Positions 16,976 through 24,477 of a stretch of 49,227 nucleotides of DNA are shown here, one piece after another. The notes beneath the pieces were generated by a model. That model worked only from the letters and a program-made list of their open reading frames with translations. It ran no database searches and was not told the origin of the DNA. Within the stretch, counting starts at the first letter, position 1. The number at the start of each line of letters is the position of its first letter. The translations under genes were made by a program, and so were the position numbers. The stretch is from Oscillospiraceae bacterium (GTDB taxonomy: Bacteria; Bacillota; Clostridia; Oscillospirales; Oscillospiraceae): contig JAFVVI010000012.1 in NCBI GenBank assembly GCA_017502265.1, positions 1-49,227 of the forward strand, in the 5' to 3' direction.

Positions 16976-18196
16976 ATGAAAAAGTCAGCAATTATGTACG
17001 GTGGCGGCAATATCGGCAGAGGATTTATCGGTATGCTCCTGTCCGCTTCCGGTTATGAAGTCACCTTCGTGGATGTGGCAGAGCCTGTGGTGAACACCCT
17101 CAACGAAAAGCACTGCTACCCCGTGCGGATCATTTCCAACGAGGGCCACAAGGACATCGATGTGACCAATGTATGCGCCGTTAACGGCAATGACAGCGAT
17201 GCCGTGGCCGATGCCATCGCCAACTGCGACATTATGGCTACCGCCGTGGGCGTGAATGTGCTGAAGTTCATCATCGGCAATATCGTCGCCGGTATCCGCA
17301 AGCGCAAGGCGCTGGGTAACGGTCCGCTGAACATTATTATCTGTGAGAACCTGATGGATGCCAACAAGGTCATCGAGGGTATGCTCAAGGCCCACCTGAC
17401 CGAAGAGGAGCAGGCTTGGTTTGACGAGAATATCGGCCTGGTAGAGGCCTCCATCGGCCGTATGGTCCCGGTGCAGACTGAGGAGATGAAGGACGGCGAT
17501 CCCATGCGCGTCTGCGTGGAAAGCTACGGCTTCCTGCCTGTGGATAAGGATGCCTTCAAGGGCGAGATCCCCGCAATCAAGAATATGGTTCCCTTTGCTC
17601 CCTTCGATTTCTACCTGAAGAGAAAGCTGTACATTCATAATATGGGCCACGCCACCTGCGCTTACTTAGGCGATATTCTGGGCCTGGAGTACATCTATGA
17701 GTCCATCGACCGGGACGAGGTCTATATCCTGGTGCGCAACGCCATGCAGGAGTCTGCACAGGCTCTGTCCAAGAAGTACGGCGTGGAGCTGGGCGACATT
17801 ATGAACCACATTGCTGACCTGCTGTTCCGCTTTACCAATGCGGCGCTGAAGGATACCTGCAAGCGGGTGGGCGGCGATCCCAAGCGGAAGCTGTCTCCTC
17901 AAGACCGGCTGATCGGTTCTTCTGCCACTGCTCTGGAAATGGGCATCACTCCGGCTTACATCGCCGTGGGCGCTGCTGCCGGTTTGCGCCGGTATATTGC
18001 CGAGGCTGAGGGCATGGAGCAGAACCTGGAGAACGCCGCTGCTGTGCTGGCAGAGGTCTCCGAGCTGAAGGCCGACAGCGAACTGGCCAAGCTGATTTTG
18101 GGTATGTACGAGAAGATCCTGGCCGGCTATAGTCTCAAGCAGCTGCGTCTGGCCGCCGATGCTATCAAGGCCGCCAATACCAAGGATGTCATCTGA
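16976..18196 (+). CDS. mtlD: Mannitol-1-phosphate 5-dehydrogenase-like polyol-phosphate dehydrogenase
   Basis: 406 residues. The Rossmann motif GGGNIGRGFIG (9-19) is the hallmark of MtlD, and YGGGNIGRGF followed by VTFVDVAEP fits NAD binding. The central IICENLMDANKVIEG and the C-terminal KRKLYIHNMGHATCAYLG (about 216-233) contain the conserved Lys and Asn-x-x-His catalytic residues of the mannitol dehydrogenase long-chain family. It should interconvert a ketose phosphate and a polyol phosphate. No mannitol PTS is present, so an alternative substrate from the divergent isomerase cluster is possible. AAAGGAGAGAAG precedes the ATG. Confidence 0.85.
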   Translation: MKKSAIMYGGGNIGRGFIGMLLSASGYEVTFVDVAEPVVNTLNEKHCYPVRIISNEGHKDIDVTNVCAVNGNDSDAVADAIANCDIMATAVGVNVLKFIIGNIVAGIRKRKALGNGPLNIIICENLMDANKVIEGMLKAHLTEEEQAWFDENIGLVEASIGRMVPVQTEEMKDGDPMRVCVESYGFLPVDKDAFKGEIPAIKNMVPFAPFDFYLKRKLYIHNMGHATCAYLGDILGLEYIYESIDRDEVYILVRNAMQESAQALSKKYGVELGDIMNHIADLLFRFTNAALKDTCKRVGGDPKRKLSPQDRLIGSSATALEMGITPAYIAVGAAAGLRRYIAEAEGMEQNLENAAAVLAEVSELKADSELAKLILGMYEKILAGYSLKQLRLAADAIKAANTKDVI

Positions 18197-18229
18197 TAAG
18201 TTTCCAGGACTGTAAGCAATGGCGGACTG

Positions 18230-18270
18230 ACCGCAAAAACACCGAAAAATATCTGTGTCTGCGGTTTTGT
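18230..18270 (+). terminator. Weak terminator after mtlD
   Basis: ACCGCA (18230-18235) pairs with TGCGGT (18260-18265) and an inner ACAC/GTGT step, followed by TTTGTT. The stem is bulged, so termination may be partial. Confidence 0.4.
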
Positions 18271-18282
18271 TCCCAATTGGGA
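18271..18282. promoter_or_regulatory. Candidate operator TCCCAATTGGGA
   Basis: A perfect 12-bp palindrome five bases (18283-18287 inclusive edge) upstream of the -35 box of the GH1 gene. Position fits an activator or catabolite-type regulator site; no matching regulator is identifiable in the window. Confidence 0.35.
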
Positions 18283-18286
18283 GCTA

Positions 18287-18314
18287 TTGACAGATTTGTT
18301 TAAAATGGTATAAT
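18287..18314 (+). promoter_or_regulatory. Promoter for the GH1 gene
   Basis: TTGACA (18287-18292), 16-base spacer, TATAAT (18309-18314): both hexamers are consensus. The leader is about 25 bases and carries TTAGGAGG before the ATG. Confidence 0.8.
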
Positions 18315-18345
18315 AAATTGAATTTAACTTTAGGAGGATATACCT

Positions 18346-19689
18346 ATGAGATTCCCGTTCCCCGAAGACTTTTTGTTTGGCGCTGCCAGCTCCGCCTGCC
18401 AGATCGAATCCGGCGCTACCGAAGGCGGTAAGGGCGTGACCAACTATGACTATATCTTTGCACAAGACCCTGCACTGATGAAGAATGCCGATCCTGACAA
18501 GTCCGCCGATTTTTACTACCTGTACCGCAAGGACATTCAGGATATGAAGAAGCTGGGTCTGAAGGCCTTCCGTTTCTCCATTGCCTGGGCCCGTATCTTC
18601 CCCAACGGTCCTGAGGAAGTCAACCAGGCCGGTTTGGACTATTACAGCGATATGATCGACGCACTGAACGAAGCCGGTATCGTGCCGTACTTTGATCTGT
18701 ACCACTGCTGTATTCCCCAATGGGTGCTGGATCGTGGCGGTCTGCTGAATCCCGATTTTTCCGACTGGTTCGTAAACTATGCCAAGACCTGCTTTGAAGC
18801 GCTGGGTCAAAAGGTTGCTTACTGGACCACCGTCAATGAGCCCAATATCAACTGTATGTCTGCCTATGTAAACGGCAATGCAATTCCTTCCGTCAAGGAT
18901 CAGGCGCAGGCAATTTTGGGTTGCCACAATATGCTGCTGACTCACTACCGCGTCGTCAAGCTGTACAAGAGCATGAACCTGCCCGGCAAGATCGGCGCAG
19001 TTATCCATGTTGAGCCTACTTACAGCCTGTCCAACGACATCAAGGACAAGGATGCTGCTGACCGCTATTTTGCTTACTATTCCGGCTGGTGGCTGGACAC
19101 GATGCTCAAGGGCGAGTACCCCAAGCTGATGCTGGAAGAGCCTTATATTGCTGAGAAGATGCCCGAAAATCTCCCCAAGGAGCTGGCTGCGGAATTCGAG
19201 CCCATGGACTTTGTGGGCATTAACCTCTATAACCCCAACTTCGCCCGTTACGATGAAAACGAGCCGATGCGCTATAAGACCTTCATCAATGAGAAGATCT
19301 CCCGTGACGACTATGGCTTTATGTGCTATCCCCAAGGTCTTTATGATGCAGTGATGTATATCCACAGAACCTACCCCGGCATCCCCATGATGATTACCGA
19401 AAACGGCATTTCCAAGAAGAAGTGGGGCAACCTGGAGGAAGAGCGCAAGGACGAGTACCGTATCGACTATATGCGTGAGCACCTGCGTGAGGCCTCCCGT
19501 GCCATTGCGGCCGGCGCGCCCCTGAAGGGTTACTTCTGCTGGTCTGTGATGGATACCAGTGAGCTGAGATCCGGCGGTTATGAGCAGATGTTCGGCCTGA
19601 CCCAGGTCAACTACGAGACCAAGGAGCGCTTCCCCCGTGATAGCTGGTACTACTACCAGAAGGTCATTGCCAACTGCGAGGTTGACTAA
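18346..19689 (+). CDS. Glycoside hydrolase family 1 protein with atypical glycone pocket
   Basis: 447 residues, full GH1 length. PFPEDFLFGAASSACQIES opens the barrel; the acid/base Glu165 is in TTVNEPN and the nucleophile Glu352 in MMITENGIS, so retaining hydrolysis should be intact. Two usual glycone contacts differ: the His-Trp of YHWDLP is His120-Cys121 (YHCCIP), and the Glu-Trp of DNFEW is Glu406-Leu407 (DTSELRSGGY). The phosphate-binding loop typical of 6-phospho-beta-glucosidases is also absent. It therefore probably cleaves an unusual glycoside. Promoter is strong and separate from mtlD; the acyltransferase follows after 6 bases. Confidence 0.88.
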   Translation: MRFPFPEDFLFGAASSACQIESGATEGGKGVTNYDYIFAQDPALMKNADPDKSADFYYLYRKDIQDMKKLGLKAFRFSIAWARIFPNGPEEVNQAGLDYYSDMIDALNEAGIVPYFDLYHCCIPQWVLDRGGLLNPDFSDWFVNYAKTCFEALGQKVAYWTTVNEPNINCMSAYVNGNAIPSVKDQAQAILGCHNMLLTHYRVVKLYKSMNLPGKIGAVIHVEPTYSLSNDIKDKDAADRYFAYYSGWWLDTMLKGEYPKLMLEEPYIAEKMPENLPKELAAEFEPMDFVGINLYNPNFARYDENEPMRYKTFINEKISRDDYGFMCYPQGLYDAVMYIHRTYPGIPMMITENGISKKKWGNLEEERKDEYRIDYMREHLREASRAIAAGAPLKGYFCWSVMDTSELRSGGYEQMFGLTQVNYETKERFPRDSWYYYQKVIANCEVD

Positions 19690-19695
19690 TCCGTT

Positions 19696-20883
19696 ATGAC
19701 GCTGAAAGAAATGCAAAGGACACTGTCCCTGCCCCGTATCCCTGCGGCTTTTCCGGCTATCTATGAAAAAATGGCCGATTCCTGGGAGACTCGGGCAGAG
19801 CAGATCCTGTCTGCGGATTTCATCAGCCAAACCCTGTCAAATTGTTACGCACTTGCGCCCTACCGGAGTGAAATCCTCCGGGGGGCGCAAGCCATTCGTA
19901 CCCAGCCGGCTTTGTGCCTGCTGGTGTGTTTGTTGGAGGCTTGGCTGAGAGATGGGGGCGACCCGGCCTGGCCGGAATATGCGCCGCCCACGGGCGAGGG
20001 GGTCGGTTACGATCTTCTCCACCTGTACCCGGCCATTCCTACTATGCCGGACAGCGTGGCTTTCTTGCGGAATCGGAATGTGCCGGAGGATGTGATCGCC
20101 GGAACGATGCAGGAGTATGACAGGTGTATTGCTGATGGCGTATATCGGGACGGCAGACCCACTATGACCGTGCGGCTGCTCAGCTGGATGCGTACCGTTA
20201 TCGAAAATCGCTTAATCAATATTGGCCGTCTGAACTACGATATCCCCGGCCATTATTTTGAGCATGTTCGTATTTTCTGCAAGGGAGACGAAACGGTTGT
20301 GCTGGCGGACAATTTGACCCTCCACCGTAGCGGCAGGATTTTGGGCGCAGCGGGCTGCGACGATCCTGTGGGTAGTTTTGTGGCGGCTATTACGGAAACC
20401 GAAACAGCCGTGACCGGCCACCCGGTGGTAAAGGGCCTTGTGGAAAGAGAAACGGTCACCCTCTCAAAAGCGCAGTGGACGCAGGTCCTGTGCGATCAAG
20501 ACCTTGTGCCGAGAATCCACATTCCCCGCCAGGGCAGCTTTGATGCCGAAACCGTGCAGCGATCCATTGACCGGGCAAGGGCGGTTTTTGCCACCTGCTA
20601 CCCGGACTATCCCTTCAAAGCGATCTTCTGCGAATCCTGGCTCCTGTCTGAGGATTTGCGGGATATGCTGAAGCCGGACAGCAAGATTTTGGATTTCCAG
20701 AATCGGTTCATCAAAGTGCCCCTGAAAAGCGAGGGCGCGGATGTATTTGATTTCGCGTTTCCCTTGCCCATCGGCTACCGGGACTACCCCAACCTGCCGG
20801 AGGACACCAGCCTGCAGCGGGCCATCAAGGCCCATTACTTAGCCGGCAATTACCTCCACGAGGGCGCTGGATTTTTCTACTAA
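19696..20883 (+). CDS. NAT_N/GNAT_C-type acyltransferase domain protein
   Basis: 395 residues resembling the two-part family with an N-terminal NAT_N helical domain and a C-terminal GNAT_C domain. Visible features are LNYDIPGHYFEHVRIFCKGD, the glycine-turned HIPRQGSFDAETVQRSIDRA and the KAIFCESWLLSEDLRDML segment. Acyl acceptor and donor are unknown. It starts 6 bases after the GH1 stop without a strong ribosome binding site (GAGG is 15 bases away), so it is probably translated by coupling from the GH1 gene. A terminator follows immediately. Confidence 0.75.
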   Translation: MTLKEMQRTLSLPRIPAAFPAIYEKMADSWETRAEQILSADFISQTLSNCYALAPYRSEILRGAQAIRTQPALCLLVCLLEAWLRDGGDPAWPEYAPPTGEGVGYDLLHLYPAIPTMPDSVAFLRNRNVPEDVIAGTMQEYDRCIADGVYRDGRPTMTVRLLSWMRTVIENRLINIGRLNYDIPGHYFEHVRIFCKGDETVVLADNLTLHRSGRILGAAGCDDPVGSFVAAITETETAVTGHPVVKGLVERETVTLSKAQWTQVLCDQDLVPRIHIPRQGSFDAETVQRSIDRARAVFATCYPDYPFKAIFCESWLLSEDLRDMLKPDSKILDFQNRFIKVPLKSEGADVFDFAFPLPIGYRDYPNLPEDTSLQRAIKAHYLAGNYLHEGAGFFY

Positions 20884-20912
20884 AAAACGGAGTGCCATGC
20901 ACTCCGTTTTTT
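20882..20912. terminator. Bidirectional terminator
   Basis: A perfect 14-bp stem AAAAAACGGAGTGC / GCACTCCGTTTTTT with loop CAT, placed between the convergent acyltransferase and ECF-S-like genes. Confidence 0.9.
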
Positions 20913-20918
20913 CTTTAT

Positions 20919-21464
20919 TTATTTGCGCAGGGCTTTTCGCAGTACGGGCACAATGAGCAGCGCTGCCGCGCCGCCGATGAGGGCCGTGAAAAGCTGGGTG
21001 ATGCCAAAGCTGACGGGCAGGGCTTTCAGCATAGGTGCTTTCAGCACGCCGGCGGCCAGCAGCTTTTGGGAAAGGACACCGCAGATCAGCCACACTACGA
21101 TGGCGTACAGAGCGGCAAATTTTACCCCAGCGGCAGCAATCCAGGCCAACGCCTGCCGCAGAATTTTTTTACTGTCCTTGCCTGCAATCCAGTACAGGGT
21201 AATCACAAAGGCGGTGTTGCCCACCATAATGGCCGGCACAGTAAGGATTTGCGGGGCAATGCCCAACAGATAGGCCAGTACCGGGGAGATAAGAGCCACG
21301 GTGATGCCGCTGCCCAGACCTGCTACCAGCACGCTCACCGCCAGAACGGTATTGACACAGCTTCCGGTGACCAGCTGTCCCATCGGCTTGGTCAGCGCCT
21401 GCAGGGCAACCAGCAAGGCCAGCATCACGGCAGTTTCCGTGATAAAACGAATTTTCTTTTCCAT
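20919..21464 (-). CDS. ECF transporter S-component-like membrane protein
   Basis: 181 residues, about six hydrophobic helices (10-30, 42-62, 65-82, 85-100, 112-132, 150-175). TETAVMLALLVALQAL at the start and GSGITVALISPVLAYLLGI resemble S components (substrate-binding subunits) of energy-coupling-factor vitamin transporters; no ligand can be assigned and no EcfAT genes are in the window. The start is taken at MEKKIRF, preceded by AGGGGG; the open frame upstream has no site. It has its own divergent promoter. Confidence 0.6.
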   Translation of the reverse strand: MEKKIRFITETAVMLALLVALQALTKPMGQLVTGSCVNTVLAVSVLVAGLGSGITVALISPVLAYLLGIAPQILTVPAIMVGNTAFVITLYWIAGKDSKKILRQALAWIAAAGVKFAALYAIVVWLICGVLSQKLLAAGVLKAPMLKALPVSFGITQLFTALIGGAAALLIVPVLRKALRK

Positions 21465-21491
21465 TGGATAACCCCCTTGTTCGTTGATAAC

Positions 21492-21520
21492 AGTATACTC
21501 CCAAATCCGGCTGAAATCAA
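21492..21520 (-). promoter_or_regulatory. Promoter for the ECF-S-like gene
   Basis: Minus-strand TTGATT (21515-21520), 17-base spacer, TATACT (21492-21497), about 27 bases upstream of the start codon. Confidence 0.55.
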
Positions 21521-21532
21521 GCCGCCTGCAAG

Positions 21533-21561
21533 TTGAAATCCCGCCGATACCGTGGTATAAT
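21533..21561 (+). promoter_or_regulatory. Promoter for the HD-domain gene
   Basis: TTGAAA (21533-21538), 17-base spacer, TATAAT (21556-21561). It is back-to-back with the ECF-S promoter. Confidence 0.7.
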
Positions 21562-21593
21562 AAACCAAAATCTCCCATGCAGGAGGAATGCAA

Positions 21594-22253
21594 ATGCTTA
21601 CCTATGAGATGATAACAAAAAGTGAAGCCATTAAAACCTATATTATCCGGGCGGACGAATCCTTGGGCGCTTTGGGTTATACGGAGCACAGCTTTGCCCA
21701 TGTGATGCATGTGGCGGAAATGGCCGGCTATATTCTGCAGACTTTAGGCTATGACGAACGCACGGTGGAGTTGGCGAAAATTGCCGGCTACCTCCACGAT
21801 ATCGGCAATCTGGTGAACCGAAAGGACCACTCCCAATCCGGCGCGGTGATGGCCTGGAGCATCTTGAACGATATGGGCTGTGACCCAGCGGAGATGGCTA
21901 CCATCGTCACCGCCATCGGCAACCACGATGAGGGAACAGGCGTTCCCGTGAATGCAGTGGCCGCCGCAATGATCCTGGCCGACAAGGCGGATGTGCGCCG
22001 CAGCCGTGTGCGAAATCAGGACCTGTCTACCTTCGATATCCACGACCGGGTGAATTATTCCGTCAAAAAGTCCGCTTTGAAGATCAATGAGGACAAGACC
22101 CTCGTGAAGCTGAAGCTGACCGTCGACACCCAGTTCGGCTCGGTGATGGAGTATTTTGAAATTTTCCTGCAGCGTATGATCCTGTGCCGCAAGGCAGCGG
22201 AAAAACTGGGTCTGCAGTTCAAGCTCATCATCAACGAGCAGCAGCTGATCTAA
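21594..22253 (+). CDS. HD-domain phosphohydrolase
   Basis: 219 residues. HSFAHVMHVAEMAGYIL (His, first metal ligand), AGYLHDIGN (His-Asp pair) and AIGNHDEGTG followed by MILADKADVRRSRVR give the HD superfamily metal site. Such proteins hydrolyse nucleotide or other phosphoesters; the C-terminal ~70 residues (LVKLKLTVDTQFGSVMEYFEIFLQRM) are a separate small domain with no known role to me. The second ATG is chosen because AGGAGG is seven bases before it but abuts the first ATG (21588). Confidence 0.82.
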   Translation: MLTYEMITKSEAIKTYIIRADESLGALGYTEHSFAHVMHVAEMAGYILQTLGYDERTVELAKIAGYLHDIGNLVNRKDHSQSGAVMAWSILNDMGCDPAEMATIVTAIGNHDEGTGVPVNAVAAAMILADKADVRRSRVRNQDLSTFDIHDRVNYSVKKSALKINEDKTLVKLKLTVDTQFGSVMEYFEIFLQRMILCRKAAEKLGLQFKLIINEQQLI

Positions 22254-22273
22254 GCGCTATACCATTCAATCAT

Positions 22274-22365
22274 CGGTCATTGCGAACCAGTCCGCAGACT
22301 GGTGTGGCAATCTCCTTCTTACGATGGGGATTCCCACGGGTGCTGACGCACCCTCGGAATGGCCG
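22274..22365. repeat. Two-hairpin palindromic repeat, family A, copy 2
   Basis: Same element as at 3479-3570, with CGGTCATT and a slightly changed end AATGGCCG. It lies between the HD gene and the histidine operon promoter; loop bases differ while stems are kept (ACCAGT/ACTGGT, GGGTGC/GCACCC). Confidence 0.85.
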
Positions 22366-22387
22366 TTTTTCTTTGCAAAATCAAGGA

Positions 22388-22405
22388 AAATGTCTATTGA
22401 CATTT
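22388..22405. promoter_or_regulatory. Candidate operator of the histidine operon
   Basis: AAATGTC-TATT-GACATTT, a perfect inverted repeat with 7-base arms, overlapping the -35 hexamer (22397-22402). Because the first gene is a TrpR-like regulator, this is a plausible autoregulatory site for histidine-dependent repression. Confidence 0.5.
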
Positions 22406-22424
22406 CTTGTAAAAGGTGTATAAT
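22397..22424 (+). promoter_or_regulatory. Promoter of the histidine operon
   Basis: TTGACA (22397-22402), 16-base spacer, TATAAT (22419-22424): both boxes are consensus. The leader to the first gene is only about 40 bases, with no T-box or his-leader peptide, so control is likely at initiation. Confidence 0.85.
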
Positions 22425-22470
22425 CTGTTTTATCACATTAGCACGGTAAAGTGCCGGAGAGAGGTAGCCT

Positions 22471-22770
22471 ATGCAAAACTGGTATAATAAGAACACAGAT
22501 GATCTGTGCAAAGCCATTCTTTCCTTAAAGACCAAAGAGGAATGCTATGCATTTTTGGAGGACATCTGCACCATTAAGGAAGTACAGGATATTTCCCAAA
22601 GATTGGCCGTGGCCCAAATGCTCAGCCAGGGTATCAGCTACACCACCATTTGCAGGGAGACCGGCGCCAGCACGGCAACCATCAGCCGTGTCAGCCGCAG
22701 TTATGAGTATGGCGCGGGGGGCTACAAGAATGTGATCGCCCGGCTGGGTAAGGAGAATGACAATGCTTGA
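22471..22770 (+). CDS. yerC: TrpR-like transcriptional regulator, YerC/YecD family (putative HisR)
   Basis: 99 residues with the TrpR-superfamily helix-turn-helix: IKEVQDISQRLAVAQMLSQGISYTTICRETGASTATISRVSR (about 37-78), where GASTATISR is the recognition helix. YerC/YecD members next to his genes in Firmicutes have been proposed as histidine-responsive repressors (HisR). Here it is the first gene of the his operon, overlapping hisZ, and a palindrome covers its own -35 box. Ligand and operator remain inferred. Confidence 0.88.
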   Translation: MQNWYNKNTDDLCKAILSLKTKEECYAFLEDICTIKEVQDISQRLAVAQMLSQGISYTTICRETGASTATISRVSRSYEYGAGGYKNVIARLGKENDNA

Positions 22771-23854
22771 TACCAAGATCTTGAAAAACGAAGAGAAGGC
22801 TGTATTTGCCCTGCGGGCGCTGTACCGGCAGTACGGCTACCTGCCCTATAAAATGAGCAAGTTCGAGTCCTATGAATATTACATTCAGAACAAGGATTTT
22901 TTGGTCAGCGACCGGATCATCACCTTTAACGATACCAACGGCCGCCTTTTGGCGCTGAAGCCGGATGTGACATTGTCCATCATCAAAAACGGCGAGGACA
23001 TTCCCGGCTGCAAGCAAAAGGTGTATTATAACGAAAATGTCTATCGGGTCTCGGAAAACACCCACCAGTTCAAAGAGATCATGCAGGCAGGCCTGGAGTG
23101 CATCGGCGATATAGACCTGTACGATATTTTCGAGGCAGTGTCCCTGGCGGCCCAAAGCCTTGCGCTGATCTCCAAGGATTTTGTGCTGCAGATCTCCCAT
23201 CTGGGTATTTTGTCTTCTGTTCTGGAGCGGATCTGCCCGGATGCGATTTTCCGACAGAAGGTCATTGGCTGTATCAAGAGCAAAAACCCCCACGATCTGT
23301 CCCGGATCTGCCGGGAATACGGGGTGGAGGATACCCTTTTGGTCCAGCTGGTCAGCGCCTACGGCCCTCGGGACAAGGTCCTTGCAAAACTGGAGACCCT
23401 TGGCTGCGGACAGGATGCGCTGCAGGAGCTGCAAACGCTGTCCAAGCTGCTGGATCAGCTGCCTTGGGCCGATCAAATCGTCTTCGACTTCTCCGTGGTG
23501 AACAATATGAACTACTACAACGGCATCGTGTTCCAAGGCTTCCTGAGCGGCATTTTTGAAAGTGTTCTGGCCGGCGGTCAGTACGATAAGCTGATGCAAA
23601 AGCTGGAACGGCGGGCAGGCGCGGTTGGTTTTGCGGTGTATCTGGACCTTTTGGAGCAGCTGCCGGCGGAAGATGCAGAGTATGATGTGGATGTGCTGCT
23701 GGTCTATGCCGAGGATACCGACAAAATGGCGGTGGCCAAGGCTGTGGCAGAGCTGACAAGCCAGGGAAAAACTGTCAGCACCCAAAAGAGTATCCCTGAA
23801 AAGCTCCGCTATCGGCAGATTTTGAAACTGACAAAGGAGGGCGCATTATGCTGA
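22763..23854 (+). CDS. hisZ: ATP phosphoribosyltransferase regulatory subunit
   Basis: 363 residues of the class II aminoacyl-tRNA synthetase fold, a HisRS paralogue lacking the synthetase C-terminal anticodon domain's usual residues. LLALKPDVTLSIIKN, ENVYRVSENTHQFKEIMQAGLECIG and NMNYYNGIVFQGFL are HisRS/HisZ motifs. It pairs with the short HisG to form the feedback-regulated hetero-octamer. The second ATG (22763) is chosen: AGGAG is seven bases before it. The gene overlaps yerC by eight bases. Confidence 0.93.
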   Translation: MLDTKILKNEEKAVFALRALYRQYGYLPYKMSKFESYEYYIQNKDFLVSDRIITFNDTNGRLLALKPDVTLSIIKNGEDIPGCKQKVYYNENVYRVSENTHQFKEIMQAGLECIGDIDLYDIFEAVSLAAQSLALISKDFVLQISHLGILSSVLERICPDAIFRQKVIGCIKSKNPHDLSRICREYGVEDTLLVQLVSAYGPRDKVLAKLETLGCGQDALQELQTLSKLLDQLPWADQIVFDFSVVNNMNYYNGIVFQGFLSGIFESVLAGGQYDKLMQKLERRAGAVGFAVYLDLLEQLPAEDAEYDVDVLLVYAEDTDKMAVAKAVAELTSQGKTVSTQKSIPEKLRYRQILKLTKEGALC

Positions 23855-24477
23855 ATATTGCATTACCCAAGGGCCGGCTGGGCGAAAAGGTATACGCCAT
23901 GTTTGAAGCCGCCGGCTTTGAATGCCCCTCCATTAAAGAAAATAACCGAAAGCTGATTTTTGAGAATGCCGAAAAGCAGGTCCGCTACTTCTGGGTCAAG
24001 CCCTCGGATGTGGCTATCTATGTGGAACGGGGCGCGGCGGATATCGGCGTGGCCGGCAAGGATATCCTTTTGGAATACGAGCCGGATGTGTATGAGCTGC
24101 TGGATCTGAATCTGGGCAAGTGCCGCATGGCAGTGGCTGCCCCGGCAGACTTCCGGGACAACGAAAACCGCACATTGCGGGTGGCCACAAAGTTCACCAA
24201 TATCGCCGCCGCCTACTATGCTGGCATCGGCCGGCAGATCGATATCATCAAGCTCAACGGCTCTATTGAGCTGGCGCCCATTCTGGGCCTGTCCGATGTG
24301 ATCGTGGACATTGTGGAAACCGGCACGACCTTAAAGGAAAATAATCTTGCGGTGATGCAGACCATCCTGCCCATCAGCGCAAGACTCATCGCCAATAAGG
24401 CGAGCTTCCAATTCAAAGGCCGGCAGATCGAGAGTCTGCTGGACCAAGTAAGAAACCAGGTGAACAGCTGTGATTAA
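23848..24477 (+). CDS. hisG: ATP phosphoribosyltransferase, short form
   Basis: 209 residues, first committed step of histidine synthesis (PRPP + ATP to phosphoribosyl-ATP). LNIALPKGRLGEK, GAADIGVAGKDIL and VDIVETGTTLKENNL (the PRPP loop) are diagnostic. The length marks the short form that needs HisZ, encoded directly upstream with a 7-base overlap. AAAGGAGGGCG precedes the ATG. Confidence 0.97.
   Translation: MLNIALPKGRLGEKVYAMFEAAGFECPSIKENNRKLIFENAEKQVRYFWVKPSDVAIYVERGAADIGVAGKDILLEYEPDVYELLDLNLGKCRMAVAAPADFRDNENRTLRVATKFTNIAAAYYAGIGRQIDIIKLNGSIELAPILGLSDVIVDIVETGTTLKENNLAVMQTILPISARLIANKASFQFKGRQIESLLDQVRNQVNSCD

Noticed and set aside
18127..19830. 567-codon minus-strand open frame opposite mtlD end and the GH1 gene
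   Set aside because: It is antisense to GH1 with conserved catalytic motifs and shows no recognisable domain or start signal.
22254..22440. Possible T-box or histidine leader peptide before the his operon
   Set aside because: The predicted leader is only about 40 bases and holds no run of His codons and no T-box-like AGGGTGGNACCGCG motif.
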